Origin: Alentia gelatinosa
Lineage: Eukaryota > Annelida > Polychaeta > Phyllodocida > Polynoidae
Reading direction: 5' to 3'
NCBI GenBank assembly: GCA_950022655.1
Contig: OX465580.1
Span: forward strand, 124,479,016 to 124,543,015
DNA: 64,000 nucleotides
Both the position numbers and the translations under genes were made by a program. Positions 11,195 through 22,110 of the stretch are shown piece after piece; the stretch's first letter is position 1; every line of letters starts with the position of its first letter. The notes below the pieces were generated by a model. The model was given only the letters and a program-made list of their open reading frames with translations. It was not told where the DNA came from and made no database searches.

Positions 11195-11576
11195 ATACAA
11201 AGTGTCCATAGAAAACACAAAGGGAGTGTGTATGGACATACCCGGTGCATACGGATATGTACATGCTCCGGGTGGCGCATACGGAAAAATAGTGCGTATG
11301 GAAAAATAGTGCAAAACTAAAACGAACTGATATCGACATGCCACTTGTCCAGAAAAGGTGGTTAATAAATAAAATATAGACTAGTTTCAGATAAAAGCAG
11401 TTGTATGCTCCTCGGAGTTGCCTCTGCGCAACATCCTCGCATACGCTCGGATAAAACTACGCGTCAACTCCTCGGAGCATACGGCCGCTTGTATCTGAAA
11501 CCAGTCAATATTGTGTATATATGATCCGAGTTTGGTGATAAATACTCCCTATGTGTTTTCTATGGGCACTTTGTAT
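11195..11576. mobile_element. Family H foldback element with outer TIRs
   Basis: The outer inverted repeats are ATACAAAGTGTCCATAGAAA (11195) and TTTCTATGGGCACTTTGTAT (ending 11576), about 30 bp each. An inner foldback has arms GTATGCTCCTCGGAGTTG (11403) and CAACTCCTCGGAGCATAC. Its tip, read on the minus strand at 11433-11452, is ATCC, GA, GCGTATGC, GA, GGAT. A second copy at about 61297-61560 shares the inner foldback and flanks such as CTTTTCCTGACA. Noncoding. Confidence 0.8.
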
Positions 11577-13040
11577 TGGGTAGATAATATAAGGATACCT
11601 ACTTAGACCATTATATGATATGTGCAGGTAGCATCATCTATATCATTTGGATCCCCATCACCACAACTCATGCAGGAGGTTTTGATAAGCTGCCCTTTAA
11701 CTCCTCTTTGATTTCCCTAACGACTATTGTCAGCTTCCCGTACATCAGAGCCTGAGGGAACATTGTCGCTCTGCCTTCTTCCATCGAGTCATTAGTGGGA
11801 ATGGTTTTATACTATCTAACTCTGTCCTAGATTAAACAGCTGTCGCGCAGGCAAGTAGATTTGGCTGATTTTGCTGCGTGCCTGCGGCTGGCATTAATGT
11901 GGCATTCTGAGAGTATCAGCAGAGATGTTCCCCTGACATAAGCTGGGAAATAGTTGCTACTCACTGCGTGTAGGTATTAAAGGATAAGAGCAGTAATTGT
12001 CGTCTGCTTTTTCCATCACCATAAAGCTGCTTTAGATGATCCTTTAATGACTGATGTATTTATATGAATCCTCTGTGTTTTCCAACGTAATGGGGTTTTC
12101 CATGAATGATAAATCTAGTTATTAGCAATGTTTCCTTCTGAAAAAAGCTAACAATAAGGGAATGATTATCAGTAACTTCAAACAGCTCTCTAATTGTTGA
12201 CTGTAATAAACATGAAGTTACCTATGGACTACTTAAACTATAGTAACATGGACTGACAGTTAAGGAGCTGTCAATGAACTATTTTTTTTATAGTTGTCTA
12301 TTATAATTTTCATTAACCTCATGATGACTTGGTTTTTACTGAGTATATTGTTCATGAGTAATGAATAACCTTTTCTTTGTGTTTGTTCGAACTTACTGTG
12401 ACTGAATGTATTGAAAAACTGTGAGGGCAATCATACCGGCGGAAGCTGACGCCCCTGCAGTCTAAAGACTGAAATAATAAAAAAAATATATAAAAAAAAA
12501 TGAAGAGAATAGCCTGACTTGTGACTACAACAGGGCTGGGGTAGGAACTCGATAATGGTTCTACGTGTGGGCGAGATCAAGGGTCAAACCGCTTCAAGAA
12601 TTTCACTGCATATTTGATGGGTGGCCTCCTGACCACTTATAGATACCGCATTCAAGGAGTGAGGTGCATTCACAGAGGTCTGGGCTTTGAAGGATATCGG
12701 GAAGAAAGATAAGGGGGTGACTGATGGGAGATCATGGTCTGGAGGAAGAGATGAGCCTGGGATTTCGAGACCATTGATAAGAGGTGATTTTATTACCCTG
12801 GGCCGGCGGGGATTCTGACCTGTCCGTCCGTTACCAATGTAAGCAGCACCCCACCCACCGGCTTCTGGCCGTTCTGGTTCCGGTTGTTCTTTGTCCACAA
12901 GTTCCCATCTTTGTGATCTTTCTTGGGATGTCTTCATCCTTCAGTGCTGCCAATGCAGGGAGGAATCATAATCATATTTCCGGACCGTTCTTATTAGAAA
13001 TATATCTGCAGGGCAGACACCTCACAGTATGACACAGTTT
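11577..13040. other. Gene-free stretch; possible retroelement tail
   Basis: Mostly unique. At about 12400-12506 the text ACCGGCGGAAGCTGACG is followed by AATAATAAAAAAA and further A runs, as at the 3' end of a poly(A)-tailed retroelement. No ORF precedes it. A minus-strand frame at 12584-12937 (117 codons) is discussed under rejected items. Confidence 0.35.
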
Positions 13041-13195
13041 GTTATCCATCGTATACAAAGTCCCCATTGAGAGTGTATGGCGACTCAGTAAACCACTACC
13101 CATTGTTTAAAAACTGTCGGATACCATAACCATGGTATACGGACTCAAAACTGTGATATACAGCCTCAAAGCCATCGTATACGGGAAAGAGGTCC
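13041..13195. mobile_element. Family I element, part
   Basis: CATCGTATACAAAG, CCCCATTGA, GGTATACGGACTCAAAACTG and ATATACAGCCTCAAAGCCAT are shared in the same order with 42557-43060. Several short GTATAC inverted repeats suggest a hairpin. Boundaries are uncertain. Confidence 0.6.
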
Positions 13196-13608
13196 CGATA
13201 TGAAGCAAAAACATAGTTCATAGCGATATACCCTTTAATATAGGTTTTATCTATTGGAGAAGATTGATAATAAATACAACAAACGATGGTTTAGTGACCT
13301 GGGACCTGTTTCACTAGTCTCGTGACATTAGGCCTAGACAGACATCAACAGCGGCACCAACAGTGCAAGCAACAGCGGAAAAGGACTAGCAAATATCAGA
13401 AGATCGAAGTGGCCAATCTTGTTCATATTTGGAACGATTATAGATTAGATGTAGCCCCTACACATAGTAAAGTGTCATTGTTTAATTCCAACGAGAAGTG
13501 AGTGAAACGCTGTGTGTCATTGATTGCAATCTTGTGATCTGTCCGTATGGTGTCACAGACGCCATCTAGACATGTCACGAAACTTCTGAAGCAGGTCCCA
13601 GGTGACTC

Positions 13609-13699
13609 TGTTAACCACTCGAGGTTGACGTTGTAATACACTTGCGGACGCTCGTGTATCACTGCGCGTCAACTGCTCATGGTTTACGGCCGCCTGCAC
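13609..13699. mobile_element. Family I foldback
   Basis: The arms are TTAACCACTCGAGGTTGACG and CGTCAACTGCTCATGGTTTA, with GCCGCCTG outside. The same arms enclose the perfect hairpin at 48310-48409. The tip around 13632-13662 keeps the stem AATACAC/GTGTAT. Read on the minus strand, one side of the mismatch is GA and the other has become AA. Confidence 0.65.
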
Positions 13700-14161
13700 A
13701 CAAAACCATCAGTTGTTGTCTATATAATGAACTGCGGATGACAGGGTCAAGGCTTTAATTGTCGTTCGTACTATGAGACTGGCTTGTCATTCCCATCTCA
13801 AAGATTCAACCGCACTTTGTCTAGAGTTAGGCCATGAAATGCTACAAACCTGAGTCTTTAGTCGACGACCTTTCCTTCCTCGCGCAGCAACATGGCTAAT
13901 TACCAAGAGTACACTAAACATAAAAACAAGACCATGACGGGCTCTACCTGAGGCAGATTCTGACAGCTGTTGCCCGTTCTCAGCAGCGACCTAGATATGC
14001 AGGTTGCTGAGTAGTAGGAAGCTGCATACCAGCTTGTAGGGACCTGCTGCCATCACCAACCTGACACATTGATGGTGTGAGTGGCAGATTCGTTATGTTA
14101 GCTCAGCATACATCCGATTCATCAAGCGAACCTCCCAGAAGCTATTCTATATACATATTAT

Positions 14162-14541
14162 CGTAAAACCGGATGAGTTTTAATCTTGGCTCCCGTATGC
14201 GACGACTGGAGTTTGGCGTAGTGATATACGGAGCCAAAACTCCAGGAGTCGCATACGGGGCCCAGATTAAAACGAATAAGGTTTTGATTTTATCCTACCC
14301 CCTGTGAACGATATTTTTATGTGAGGATGATAACAAAAAACACGATAAAAACTTTCTGAAGTCCTCCATATAGCTCTCCTTGCTGCTCTGAAGGCGCTTG
14401 GAACTACTTTCATCTGCTGATCTCTGATTGGTCCATTTTGTGTACGCTCCTAGGAGCGATTTTTTATCCGTATGCGACATACGGGCGCATACGGAAAGTC
14501 AATGTTAAGCCTATGGGATTTTATATTAGGGGTAGGATAAA
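14162..14541 (+). mobile_element. Composite foldback element G-D
   Basis: Foldback G (14162-14274) has arms GTTTTAATCTTGGCTCCCG and CGGGGCCCAGATTAAAACG. Its tip is shortened: GGCGTAGTGATATACGG remains, but the GA/GA hairpin present in the copy at 15446-15477 is missing. After a linker GAATAAGGTTTTGA comes a D module from TTTATCCTACCCC (14288) to GGGGTAGGATAAA (14541), with CAATGTTAAGCCTATGG near its right end. A reverse-order copy lies at 15222-15537. Confidence 0.85.
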
Positions 14542-14687
14542 TCTAGTATCATCGGTTGCGCCTCCTTGATGAGACCCTCGCTACTTGTCTTTATGATCTG
14601 TTATTAATGGTTCGGCATGTGATCCCAACTCGAAATTACAACAATGTTGAGTTCTCTGCTTCTAGCGGACATTTGCTCTGGGCTTAG

Positions 14688-14794
14688 TACAGTTAAACCC
14701 CGCCTAACGGGCACCCAGCGTAAGCGAACACCCCGTGTAAGCGGCCACTTTGGCCCGGAACCAAGGGTGGCCTCTTACGCGGGGTACTACTGTA
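14688..14794. mobile_element. pogo/Tigger-like MITE with TA duplication
   Basis: The element CAGTTAAACCCCGCCTAACG ... TTACGCGGGGTACTACTG (14690-14792) has inverted ends and is flanked by TA on both sides. CAGT ends with a CCCCGC block and a TA target-site duplication are typical of nonautonomous members of the pogo branch of Tc1/mariner. About 103 bp and noncoding. The ORF across it is incidental. Confidence 0.7.
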
Positions 14795-15221
14795 TGTTAC
14801 AAAAAGAATGTGAAAATTCAAGTACTTTAAGTTACCAATACCGCCCTACCCAAACTTCTCCGAAGTCTCTGTAAAAGGTAAACAGTGTAAACCAGCAGCT
14901 AGTTCGGTAAGACTTCACACTAAGGGCCAGGCTTAGATTGTGTTACTGAATTTCGCCTTCCGCCTTTGCAAGGGGATGTGGTAGTTCTGACCAGCAGGCC
15001 GCTACCACACCAGGGGTCTATAAGGCTGGGGTTTAGCGATCAGTGCATCATGTACCCAGTGATTAGTGCAGAGGTATTCCTGTAGTCAATGCAAAGTGGT
15101 CAGTGTAGAGTGCATCCAGTACTCACTGAGTCCAGTGCTCTGGAGTATATAGTATGCCAGTTTTTAGTGGATCTCTTGAAATTTTGTTTCATTTTCAGAA
15201 TGAAAAATATAATTCCTCATG

Positions 15222-15537
15222 TATTATCCTACCCCTAATATAAAATCCCATAGGCTTAACATTGAGATTCCGTATGCCACGCTGACTGGCATACGGACGT
15301 TTGTATGCTACTAGGGGCATACGGAATTTTGATGATTTTCATTCATGATTTTGATATTAAAATATTGTAGAGAGGGGTAGGATAAAATCAAAACCTGACT
15401 CGTTTTAATCTTGGCTCCCGTATGCCACTCCTGGCGTTTGGTTCCGGATACCACTCGGCTCCGCCTCGTGATATCACTACGCCAAATGCCAGTCGTGGCA
15501 TACAGGAGCCAAGATTAAAACTCATCCGGTTTTACGA
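15222..15537 (-). mobile_element. Composite foldback element D-G
   Basis: The D module (15222-15387) has TATTATCCTACCCC, then CCATAGGCTTAACATTG, and ends GGGGTAGGATAAAA. The linker leads to foldback G (15399-15537) with arms CGTTTTAATCTTGGCTCCCG and GGAGCCAAGATTAAAACTC. The tip at 15446-15477, read on the minus strand, is a stem GTGATATCAC/GTGGTATCC, GA opposite GA, a GGC/GCC stem and a GGA triloop. The distal position of the CCATAGG core relative to the foldback is the same as at 14162-14541. Confidence 0.88.
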
Positions 15538-15550
15538 TAATATTGATATT

Positions 15551-15731
15551 CCAACTGCTTTATTATACACAATTAAACCACAACCTATGATCCCCTACTG
15601 AACCTCTCCTCTGACCCATGTAAAGACTTAAGCTTTCCCTTGATTCCCCACTGTAATTTGTATGTAATCCGTAAACCCTGTGTTACAATGGAAAATATTT
15701 TAATGTCTATTTCTCTGACCCCAACTGGCAA
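15551..15731. mobile_element. Family N repeat
   Basis: Shared with 45817-46004 over its full length: CCAACTG at the start, CCCCTACTGAACCTC, CTTGATTCCCCACTG, GTAAACCCTGTGTT, and an end related to AACTGGCATCCCTG. About 185 bp, noncoding. A 3' fragment is at 17958-18014. The CATCCCTG end is like those of families M and L. Confidence 0.7.
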
Positions 15732-16205
15732 CGTTAACACTGGTGCATAGTGACTCACCTAGCCTGAGCATGAGGGGGTGGGAGGGGGCTCTTGTTGGTT
15801 TTGAGGATGAATCTATGGAAGGATCCAGGCTAAGACCAGTTAGGGTCCAAGCTCTAAGGGTCCCATTTCCGCAACCCAGACAGCCGGCTCTCTCGTGGAA
15901 GCTGCAGTCAGCCTCCACTTAAGCCGCGCTAGGGGCATGTAAGTCACCATTAAATCTACCTCGAACATCCCCCTCCCGGAGCAGCTCCCTCGAGCAGTTC
16001 CGCTGCCGCTTGAGCAGCTTCGGCTCGTGGGCGACACAGGGAGATCTAGGAGATGCAGCTGACCGCCCACCTGACCCCCCGACGCGTTGGAGTCGCCACT
16101 GCATCTTAATCCCAGCACCCTCTCCCTCATCTTACCCCTGGACCGTCCTTCCTCTGCCTCATCCAACTCCCTGCCCCTGTTTACCCCAGGGTATAGATTC
16201 TGGCA

Positions 16206-16359
16206 TTTATCTCACCCGGTATTTTTCTCCATAGGCTTAACGTTAGGAACTCATACTCCATGGCCTTGAAAGTAATTGTACTCCATACTCAATGGCTAAT
16301 TAGGTGGGTTATTTTATTGATTAATAATGTTTTTAATCATGTATTTGGGGTGAGATAAA
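16206..16359. mobile_element. Solo B module
   Basis: TTTATCTCACCC at the left, CCATAGGCTTAACGTTAGGA inside it, and GGGGTGAGATAAA at the right. Most similar to the copy at 4096-4237, including GGCTAATTAGG in the middle. No foldback is attached. Confidence 0.85.
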
Positions 16360-17957
16360 TTAGAAACAAGTTATTTCCAACTTATGAGTCGCCTTCCAAG
16401 TAGGATGTAAGATTTTGATTGATGATATAAAGTGCTTGCCACAGCTCATGCATTCAGGGCTCTGGCAATTCTGATAATGCATGGATGGCTTATCAAGCGT
16501 TACGAAATGTCTACCAGAATTTGTTCTATATAACATATAGTTATCATAAATCATCTGATTGTACACTGTATACCTTTATATTGGCTTTTGTCTCTGTGGA
16601 GGACACATGTATCAATTATGTTTTGATCTCCTGCACACCTGCAGGCTGGCCGACCCTGAGACTGGGCGCTGGGATACTATGTCAATACGTACAGCACTGG
16701 ATGTGATCAATACCCGGTATATATGGGGTAATGTACCACCCGTGGGGGCTTTAATGGGGATGTGATATCAATGAGCGTCCTTTATCGCAGCCTCCACACA
16801 GGCACTGGGTCCCATGGGGATCCTGTTCATTTTATCCCAAATATGCCTGTGTTATATCCTTCACACATGGGCCATGTGTGGCTATTGGAACCCTCATTCC
16901 CATCTAAATTATTTTTTCTGATGGATATTTTTGTCCTTTTTTATTTACAAAACGTCATATTTACACTAGAGGTTAGGCCACATTTATGATTATTAGTATT
17001 TCATATTTTCTGATGTTTCTCCGTTACAAATATCGATATTGATACGTAATACGTTTGGGCAAATTGGATATTATTCTTATTGTATTGGGATGCTCTGTCA
17101 GTATGTTTTATCAAATGTCTTATTGACCCTAGCGGTCAGAGCATACTTATTTTTATCCATATCATATGATAAAGGCATTTGTCTGCGCTTTCTTTGAAAT
17201 GTCACATTGTCATTAAACATTGTATTAAACATACGAAAACTGAAGTTTTCATGCGGGGATAGGAAATATGATTGTTCATATCGTGTACTGGATAAACACA
17301 TTAATATTTTATTACAAATCTTATTAAACCTTAGGGTCTTTGTTTTTCTGTAATTATCCATATGCTATAATGAGCACTTCATCGGTGGTATATTAAGTCA
17401 TCAAGGGTTGGATGTTTAGCACGATTCCTATGGCATGTGGTCATACGATAGTTCTCCGGATATGCCTTGTGAAAGGAGAGAGTTAACCTTGGTGGATCAC
17501 GTGTTTGTCTGTTATTGGACAGGGCGTCGTTAAGTAGGGACGGCGGTCTATGTATTGACTACCTAGACACACAACATTGACTGAGTCCGTCTATATGTCT
17601 ATACCCAAGACACTATTTCCCGACCTCGCCACCCAAGTAAGGTTAACAATGCCAATAGGTATAAATGCTGCACTGTATTCCCTGCACAGGTTCATCATCA
17701 TAACGCTAGGGAGCTCCAGTATAAAGTTATCCCAGGGTCATATAGGAAAATTAATTGAAGCCCACCAATCGTTGACGGACGTATAAATCTATAGGCTTCT
17801 ACTTGGAAGGCGGTTTCGTACAGTCACGAACGATGATAAAAGAAAACGTCCTTACTGTTGGCGAAGGCAGAGGGACGTATGGACGGTACGGTTGACTCAA
17901 ACATGGACGGGATGGTTGATTCTAACTACGTACAGAGTATGCATTTAATGCATATAC
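16360..17957. other. Gene-free stretch
   Basis: Unique AT-rich sequence. A minus-strand frame of 87 codons at 17098-17361 has ordinary amino-acid variety but no recognised family, splice signals or start context that would support it. Confidence 0.45.
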
Positions 17958-18014
17958 ACTGTATTGCAATGAAAAATATCTCAAGGTGTTTTCCTAACCC
18001 CAACTAGCATCCCT
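17958..18014. mobile_element. Family N repeat, 3' fragment
   Basis: The text from CTGTATTGCAATGAAAAATA to AACTAGCATCCCTG matches the right end of the copy at 45817-46004. The left two thirds are absent. Confidence 0.5.
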
Positions 18015-18339
18015 GAGGAATCCGCCTTATCAGGCATGTGTTTACAATGAAGAATGTAAACTTGTTTGTTTATATTACGTTGATTTCCGATAGGTTCATA
18101 ATGATGGGTATCTCTAACCTTAGCTGTTACAACCTTTTAACAGCGAATCGAGGGAGCCGCCATTTTTGTTTGTTTTAGGCTGCATGCAGATCTCGCGATA
18201 TGACGTTAAATTTCGTTAGTGAGACAAAGTACTTCGTAGTGGGCACGTATTGAATATATACTATACCCCTGTGAGAGAGTAGTATTTGACTGATATTCGC
18301 ACTTGTAATGATAGACATAAATCAATGATGTTTGATGCC

Positions 18340-18354
18340 ATAGGCGAAGCCTAT
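18340..18354. repeat. GNA-triloop hairpin
   Basis: ATAGGC, GAA, GCCTAT: a perfect 6-bp stem closed by C-GAA-G. The inner seven bases are GCGAAGC, a sequence known to form an unusually stable DNA mini-hairpin. It is flanked by further inverted words (GATGCC, AATGGC). Confidence 0.6.
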
Positions 18355-18507
18355 AGCACTAATGGCTTGTCAAGAGGGCAGTTCCCCAATGCCATAATAT
18401 GCCTATTTCATAATAGAAGAGGGCTGTGTATTACGATAATGGCTAGAAGCTAATTCTAATGGCCAGTATCATAACGTGAATTAATGTTTACGAACAAGAA
18501 TATCAAG

Positions 18508-18778
18508 AAACATCACATAATTTCATACGATTGTTTGTATGGCATGAGTTATCTACCACGAAGCAGAACTGAGTGGTCTGAGTGATATCTGTAGCAGAGG
18601 AAAAAAAACACCATGTAAACAATTATATGAATTTAAGTGACGTTTAGATTTGATCCTACCCCGACATGTGTTTTTAACTACGTATGTCACCCGTGGCATA
18701 CAACTATTTTATCGCATAACCGTGGCATAAAGTCACACCATGCGAAGCCTATGGAGATTTTATGAGCGATAGGATAAA
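18508..18778 (+). mobile_element. Composite foldback element E-D, diverged
   Basis: Foldback E (from AACATCACATAATTTCATAC) is followed by a D module from TTGATCCTACCCC to GATAGGATAAA, with CCATGCGAAGCCTATGG near the right end. It aligns along its full length with 33943-34217. The tip keeps CCAC/GTGG and GA/GA around 18555-18578, but the inner stem has a mismatch. Confidence 0.8.
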
Positions 18779-19030
18779 GGCCAATATCACAATACCGGTA
18801 TGATAACACCATAGTAACGCCATTGAGCATTCAGGATATGTAAACCTTTAAGGCAGCGGAATAGCTGCATAAGACAGGTCCGGACCCTTAGTACCGCGGA
18901 GGGCTTCCTTTTAAACGGATACCTTCTCGTGTCCTCATCCATATTTCATAAAACACAGGAGCGGGGCGACCTTCCCAAGGTGGCGTACACGTTAGAGTAA
19001 ACACATTCCCCAATCAGCCTTCATCGTTAC

Positions 19031-19044
19031 CCACTAGGGGGCGC
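19031..19044 (+). promoter_or_regulatory. CTCF consensus motif
   Basis: CCACTAGGGGGCGC is an exact match to the core CTCF-binding consensus. CTCF and its motif are conserved across bilaterians. The site lies in unique, locally GC-rich sequence outside any recognised repeat. Occupancy cannot be judged from sequence. Confidence 0.5.
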
Positions 19045-20370
19045 GCGGCCACCATTTACAGCCTCCAGTGCCGTCCACAGATTACAATTATGTCGGCGCT
19101 AATCGCAGCTTCTCTGTGTGAGTATATATCTAAAAGAGGGACAGACTCCCGATAATAAGCCAATCACTAACCCTTAAAGGTGTCGTCGTCTCCCAAGTTT
19201 TTTCCCCGCTTTTTTTTTTCTTCCTCGCGAAGTATTTCTTTGTAGAATCGAAATTAAAATCAATCAAGTTAAGGTGACGCATATATTGACAATGTGGTAA
19301 AAGGCTGTAGTCAATATCGTATGGGGCCTTATGTTGTGGGATGGTGTTTTTTGGGGCTGAAGGGGGAGGAGTCCTCTGAGGGTAAATAAGGAGTGTTAGT
19401 ATTGGCGTTCTTCCCAGCCTTTGCTTGTGTATCCGTGAATATTGACGGATATGGTACACATGGGTTGTTCTGCCTGCAGCTGCGAATTAAGTAACCGAGT
19501 TAGGAAATTCGGCTGTAAAAAGTACCGCCTCTCTCAAAGGAGATTATGTAAGGCTTCCCGAATTCAGCCCAAGTCGATAATTATGAAGGTTTTATGTTAA
19601 TTTGGCAAGAAATCTCCATTTTCTTGATAAAACATTCTCCATATGAATCAGCTCAGACTTTCTTCATTAAGAAGTGTTTCTTTTACCGTTAATTAAAATG
19701 GAGCTCATTTGTAGATGCCATCTGTTGAATATGTAAAAATAATTACCTTTTTACCTTTCGTAGTACTCCTAAATCGTGGAGTTTTCAATCATGTATTTTA
19801 TCAACATCCATTTCAACCTTATTAAATCAAAAGCCACTTAATCACATTGCGACTGCGAATCAAGAATCCTAACGACGGAGAGTGTCATAGGCCCCGACTC
19901 TTTTTTCACTAAGCACCCTTACCCTCAGTAAACTGTATGATCACCACTCTCGGTACTATTTGTCTCCAGTGTCCAACATTACCATCATCTCTGACCTACA
20001 GTTCACGTTCTCAGTGCTGTGTCCGCTATACTGCTACCAGGAATCTCCGATATTACTACCACAAATCTCCAGTGAACTGTTTAGCCATGTCAGGCGGCAT
20101 ACCACGGTGGTTGAATACTAAGTACCTTGCAACCTCAAGGATCCGCTGAAAAAAAAACGTTCTTCGGCTATTGGCCATACTGACTGCCATACTAGTGAAT
20201 AGGTTGACATCAGCTTATTGCATTGGGTGTTTTATGATTTTTCGCTCCCATCGTTCCTCCTCTAAAATGTAGGTATTCGAGTAATTAGTATTAATGGGGA
20301 TGTTAGCTGTAGGGTACCCGTTGAGCGCCACAATAAGAAGGAAATTGATGAGTGTTTGGTCTGTGTCTCC

Positions 20371-20490
20371 GTTCCCCATCGAGTTTGGAGCGCTCAGGGA
20401 TATGAACGAGGCGATAGTCGAGTGAATATTCCAAAGCACCCCAAAGAGATGGCGAACAGGGACTCAGACGAAACATGAATATGTTTCTAA
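20371..20490 (+). mobile_element. Foldback C fragment
   Basis: CCCCATCGAGTTTGGAGCGC, then the tip ATAT, GA, AC, GA, GGC, GATA, GTC, GA, GT, GA, ATAT (20400-20429), then ATGAATATGTTTCTAATT. It matches 61755-61860 and, less closely, the C parts of four other composites. No B module follows clearly. Confidence 0.6.
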
Positions 20491-20560
20491 TTATATCTTC
20501 AAATTGCAGATCCTAAGACGATGGTTTTATCGGGTAACTGACAATTCTCATTAACTTAGC

Positions 20561-20965
20561 ATGAGGGTCTCTTGCAGTAACTAATAGTTTCCACATCACA
20601 ACAAGGGGCTCCCGAACAGTATCAAAATACGCTCACACCATAACATGGGGCTCTCGTATCGTAGCAAATTGTACTCAATATACAATTAGAGTATCATAGA
20701 ATGACAAGTTGCTCTCATAATATAACTTGAGGTTCTCGTAAATCAACAGATTTTATTCCCATCATGATAGAGTAAGAAATAGTATTCACGGCATAACATG
20801 AGGCTCTCCTACAATAATAAATGTCTCTTACAACATAACCTGAAGGCCTTGCAGAGTAACATGCCACGTAGAACATCCTGTAGCTCGTGTAGCGAAATGA
20901 GCAGCTTCTTGTAGTGTAATGAGTAGGTCCTCGTCGTGTAATGAGCAGGTCCTGTAGTGTAATGA
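20561..20965. repeat. Degenerate 21-bp minisatellite
   Basis: The words ACATGAGGCTCTCGTA, ACTTGAGGTTCTCGTA and AGCAGGTCCTGTAGTGTAATG recur at spacings of about 21 or 42 bases (for example 20602, 20643, 20703, 20723, 20879, 20900, 20921, 20943). Copies diverge strongly at the left and are most alike at the right end. ORFs through it are incidental. Confidence 0.6.
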
Positions 20966-21330
20966 GCGGCGGGCCTCATCGCTGCCTCGTTTAGACGGCG
21001 CCGTCCGCGGGCAGTGATACAATGCAAAATTGGCGTGACGTAACAGTTTGGCAGAGGATCGCCGCCCGCGGCCGGCCCTTTATTCCAGTCCCGTCTCGCG
21101 AAGCAACTCCCGGCCTCCTGGGAAGGGATATAATTAGGGAGAGAAGGGATAATGAGGAACGTACAGACACGGAGAGGGATTACGGGAAGAAAAGGAGGGG
21201 TATGTGTGTGGAGGGGCTCAGAAATGGTACTCAAAGGGATTGAGAGTAGGAAATTCGGAAGGTATAGAAGGAAGGATATCATATCGTAAAGGTTAATAAT
21301 GAGAACAATCGGCGTGTAGGTTCGAGGCTG

Positions 21331-21565
21331 AAGTGGGATTCACACGATGGAATTTATGTACCTTACAGGGTTCAAAATCTCATGAGATTCTGTTCCTTTT
21401 TAAGGGTAAATGTCTTTAACAATTACAGGGGGGGAAATAAGTCTCAGGGAAATGGAACCCTATAATTTAGATGAAGAGATTGTGTTCAAGTACAAAATCC
21501 AAGCAGAATTTGTCTCACAAAAACACCATGTGAGGTACATGAATCCCATCGTGTGACTCCCACTT
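21331..21565. mobile_element. Foldback with about 34-bp arms
   Basis: The left arm AAGTGGGATTCACACGATGG continues to TTTATGTACCT (21331-21362). The right arm is AGGTACATGAATCCCATCG followed by TGTGACTCCCACTT (21533-21565). The arms match with a few differences over about 33 bases. The loop of about 170 bp contains a further inverted word, ATCTCATGAGAT. No second copy was seen in the window. Confidence 0.6.
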
Positions 21566-21579
21566 AAAGCCCAATACAC

Positions 21580-21785
21580 ACCTACCGATTTCAGAACATT
21601 TATATACCTTTGTCGGCGACAAACGGGCGGTAATTTTTCTCAGCCAAGGCATCCTAACGGAGTCGGCCGTAGTCGGTAGATGTAGGACAGCTAGGCAAGG
21701 TTGAGCCACCGATTAGTGAACCACCTCCTTCAGATGTCCTTTTGTCGCCGACAAACTGTGGTTTCTATGTTCCAAAATCGGTGGC
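21580..21785. mobile_element. MITE with paired TTTGTCGSCGACAAA palindromes
   Basis: The ends CCTACCGATTTCAGAACAT (21580) and ATGTTCCAAAATCGGTGG (to about 21784) are inverted repeats. Each end carries an almost perfect 15-base palindrome: TTTGTCGGCGACAAA at 21609-21623 and TTTGTCGCCGACAAA at 21741-21755. Just outside the right end is a perfect 20-base palindrome, TTTATCAACATGTTGATAAA (21792-21811), then another GTCGCCGACAA. Single copy in this window. Confidence 0.55.
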
Positions 21786-21994
21786 GAAAAGTTTATCAAC
21801 ATGTTGATAAATGTAGTCGCCGACAACGGAACGTTGGTAAATTGGGATTGATTGGGTTACGTAATTTGCCTGCAACAAGTTCACCGACTCCTATACGATT
21901 TGCGAATTAATCGTTCAACCCTTAATCTGTAGATGGGCATCGGCCTTTAGCATTCAGAGGACGTCCGATTGAATCATCGTAACACTTGCAGTGC

Positions 21995-22110
21995 TGCCTA
22001 TTTATCTTAGCCCGGTAAAAACGTCCATAGGCTTAACATTAGGAACTCAAACTCAACAGGCTTGCGAGTACGATAACTCATACTCAATAGGCGATAGACT
22101 TATTTCACTA
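21995..22110. mobile_element. B module, diverged and right-truncated
   Basis: TTTATCTTAGCCCGGTAAAA followed by CCATAGGCTTAACATTAGGA and ACTCATACTCAATAGGCGAT. Recognised from the core and left end only. The right terminal repeat is lost. Confidence 0.6.

Noticed and set aside
12584..12937. 117-codon minus-strand ORF with ordinary composition
   Set aside because: An in-frame stop lies two codons before the ATG, there is no recognisable family, a second frame is also open over much of the span, and no splice site supports it.
17098..17361. 87-codon minus-strand ORF of ordinary composition
   Set aside because: AT-rich, with no homology recognised by eye and no splice or promoter context.
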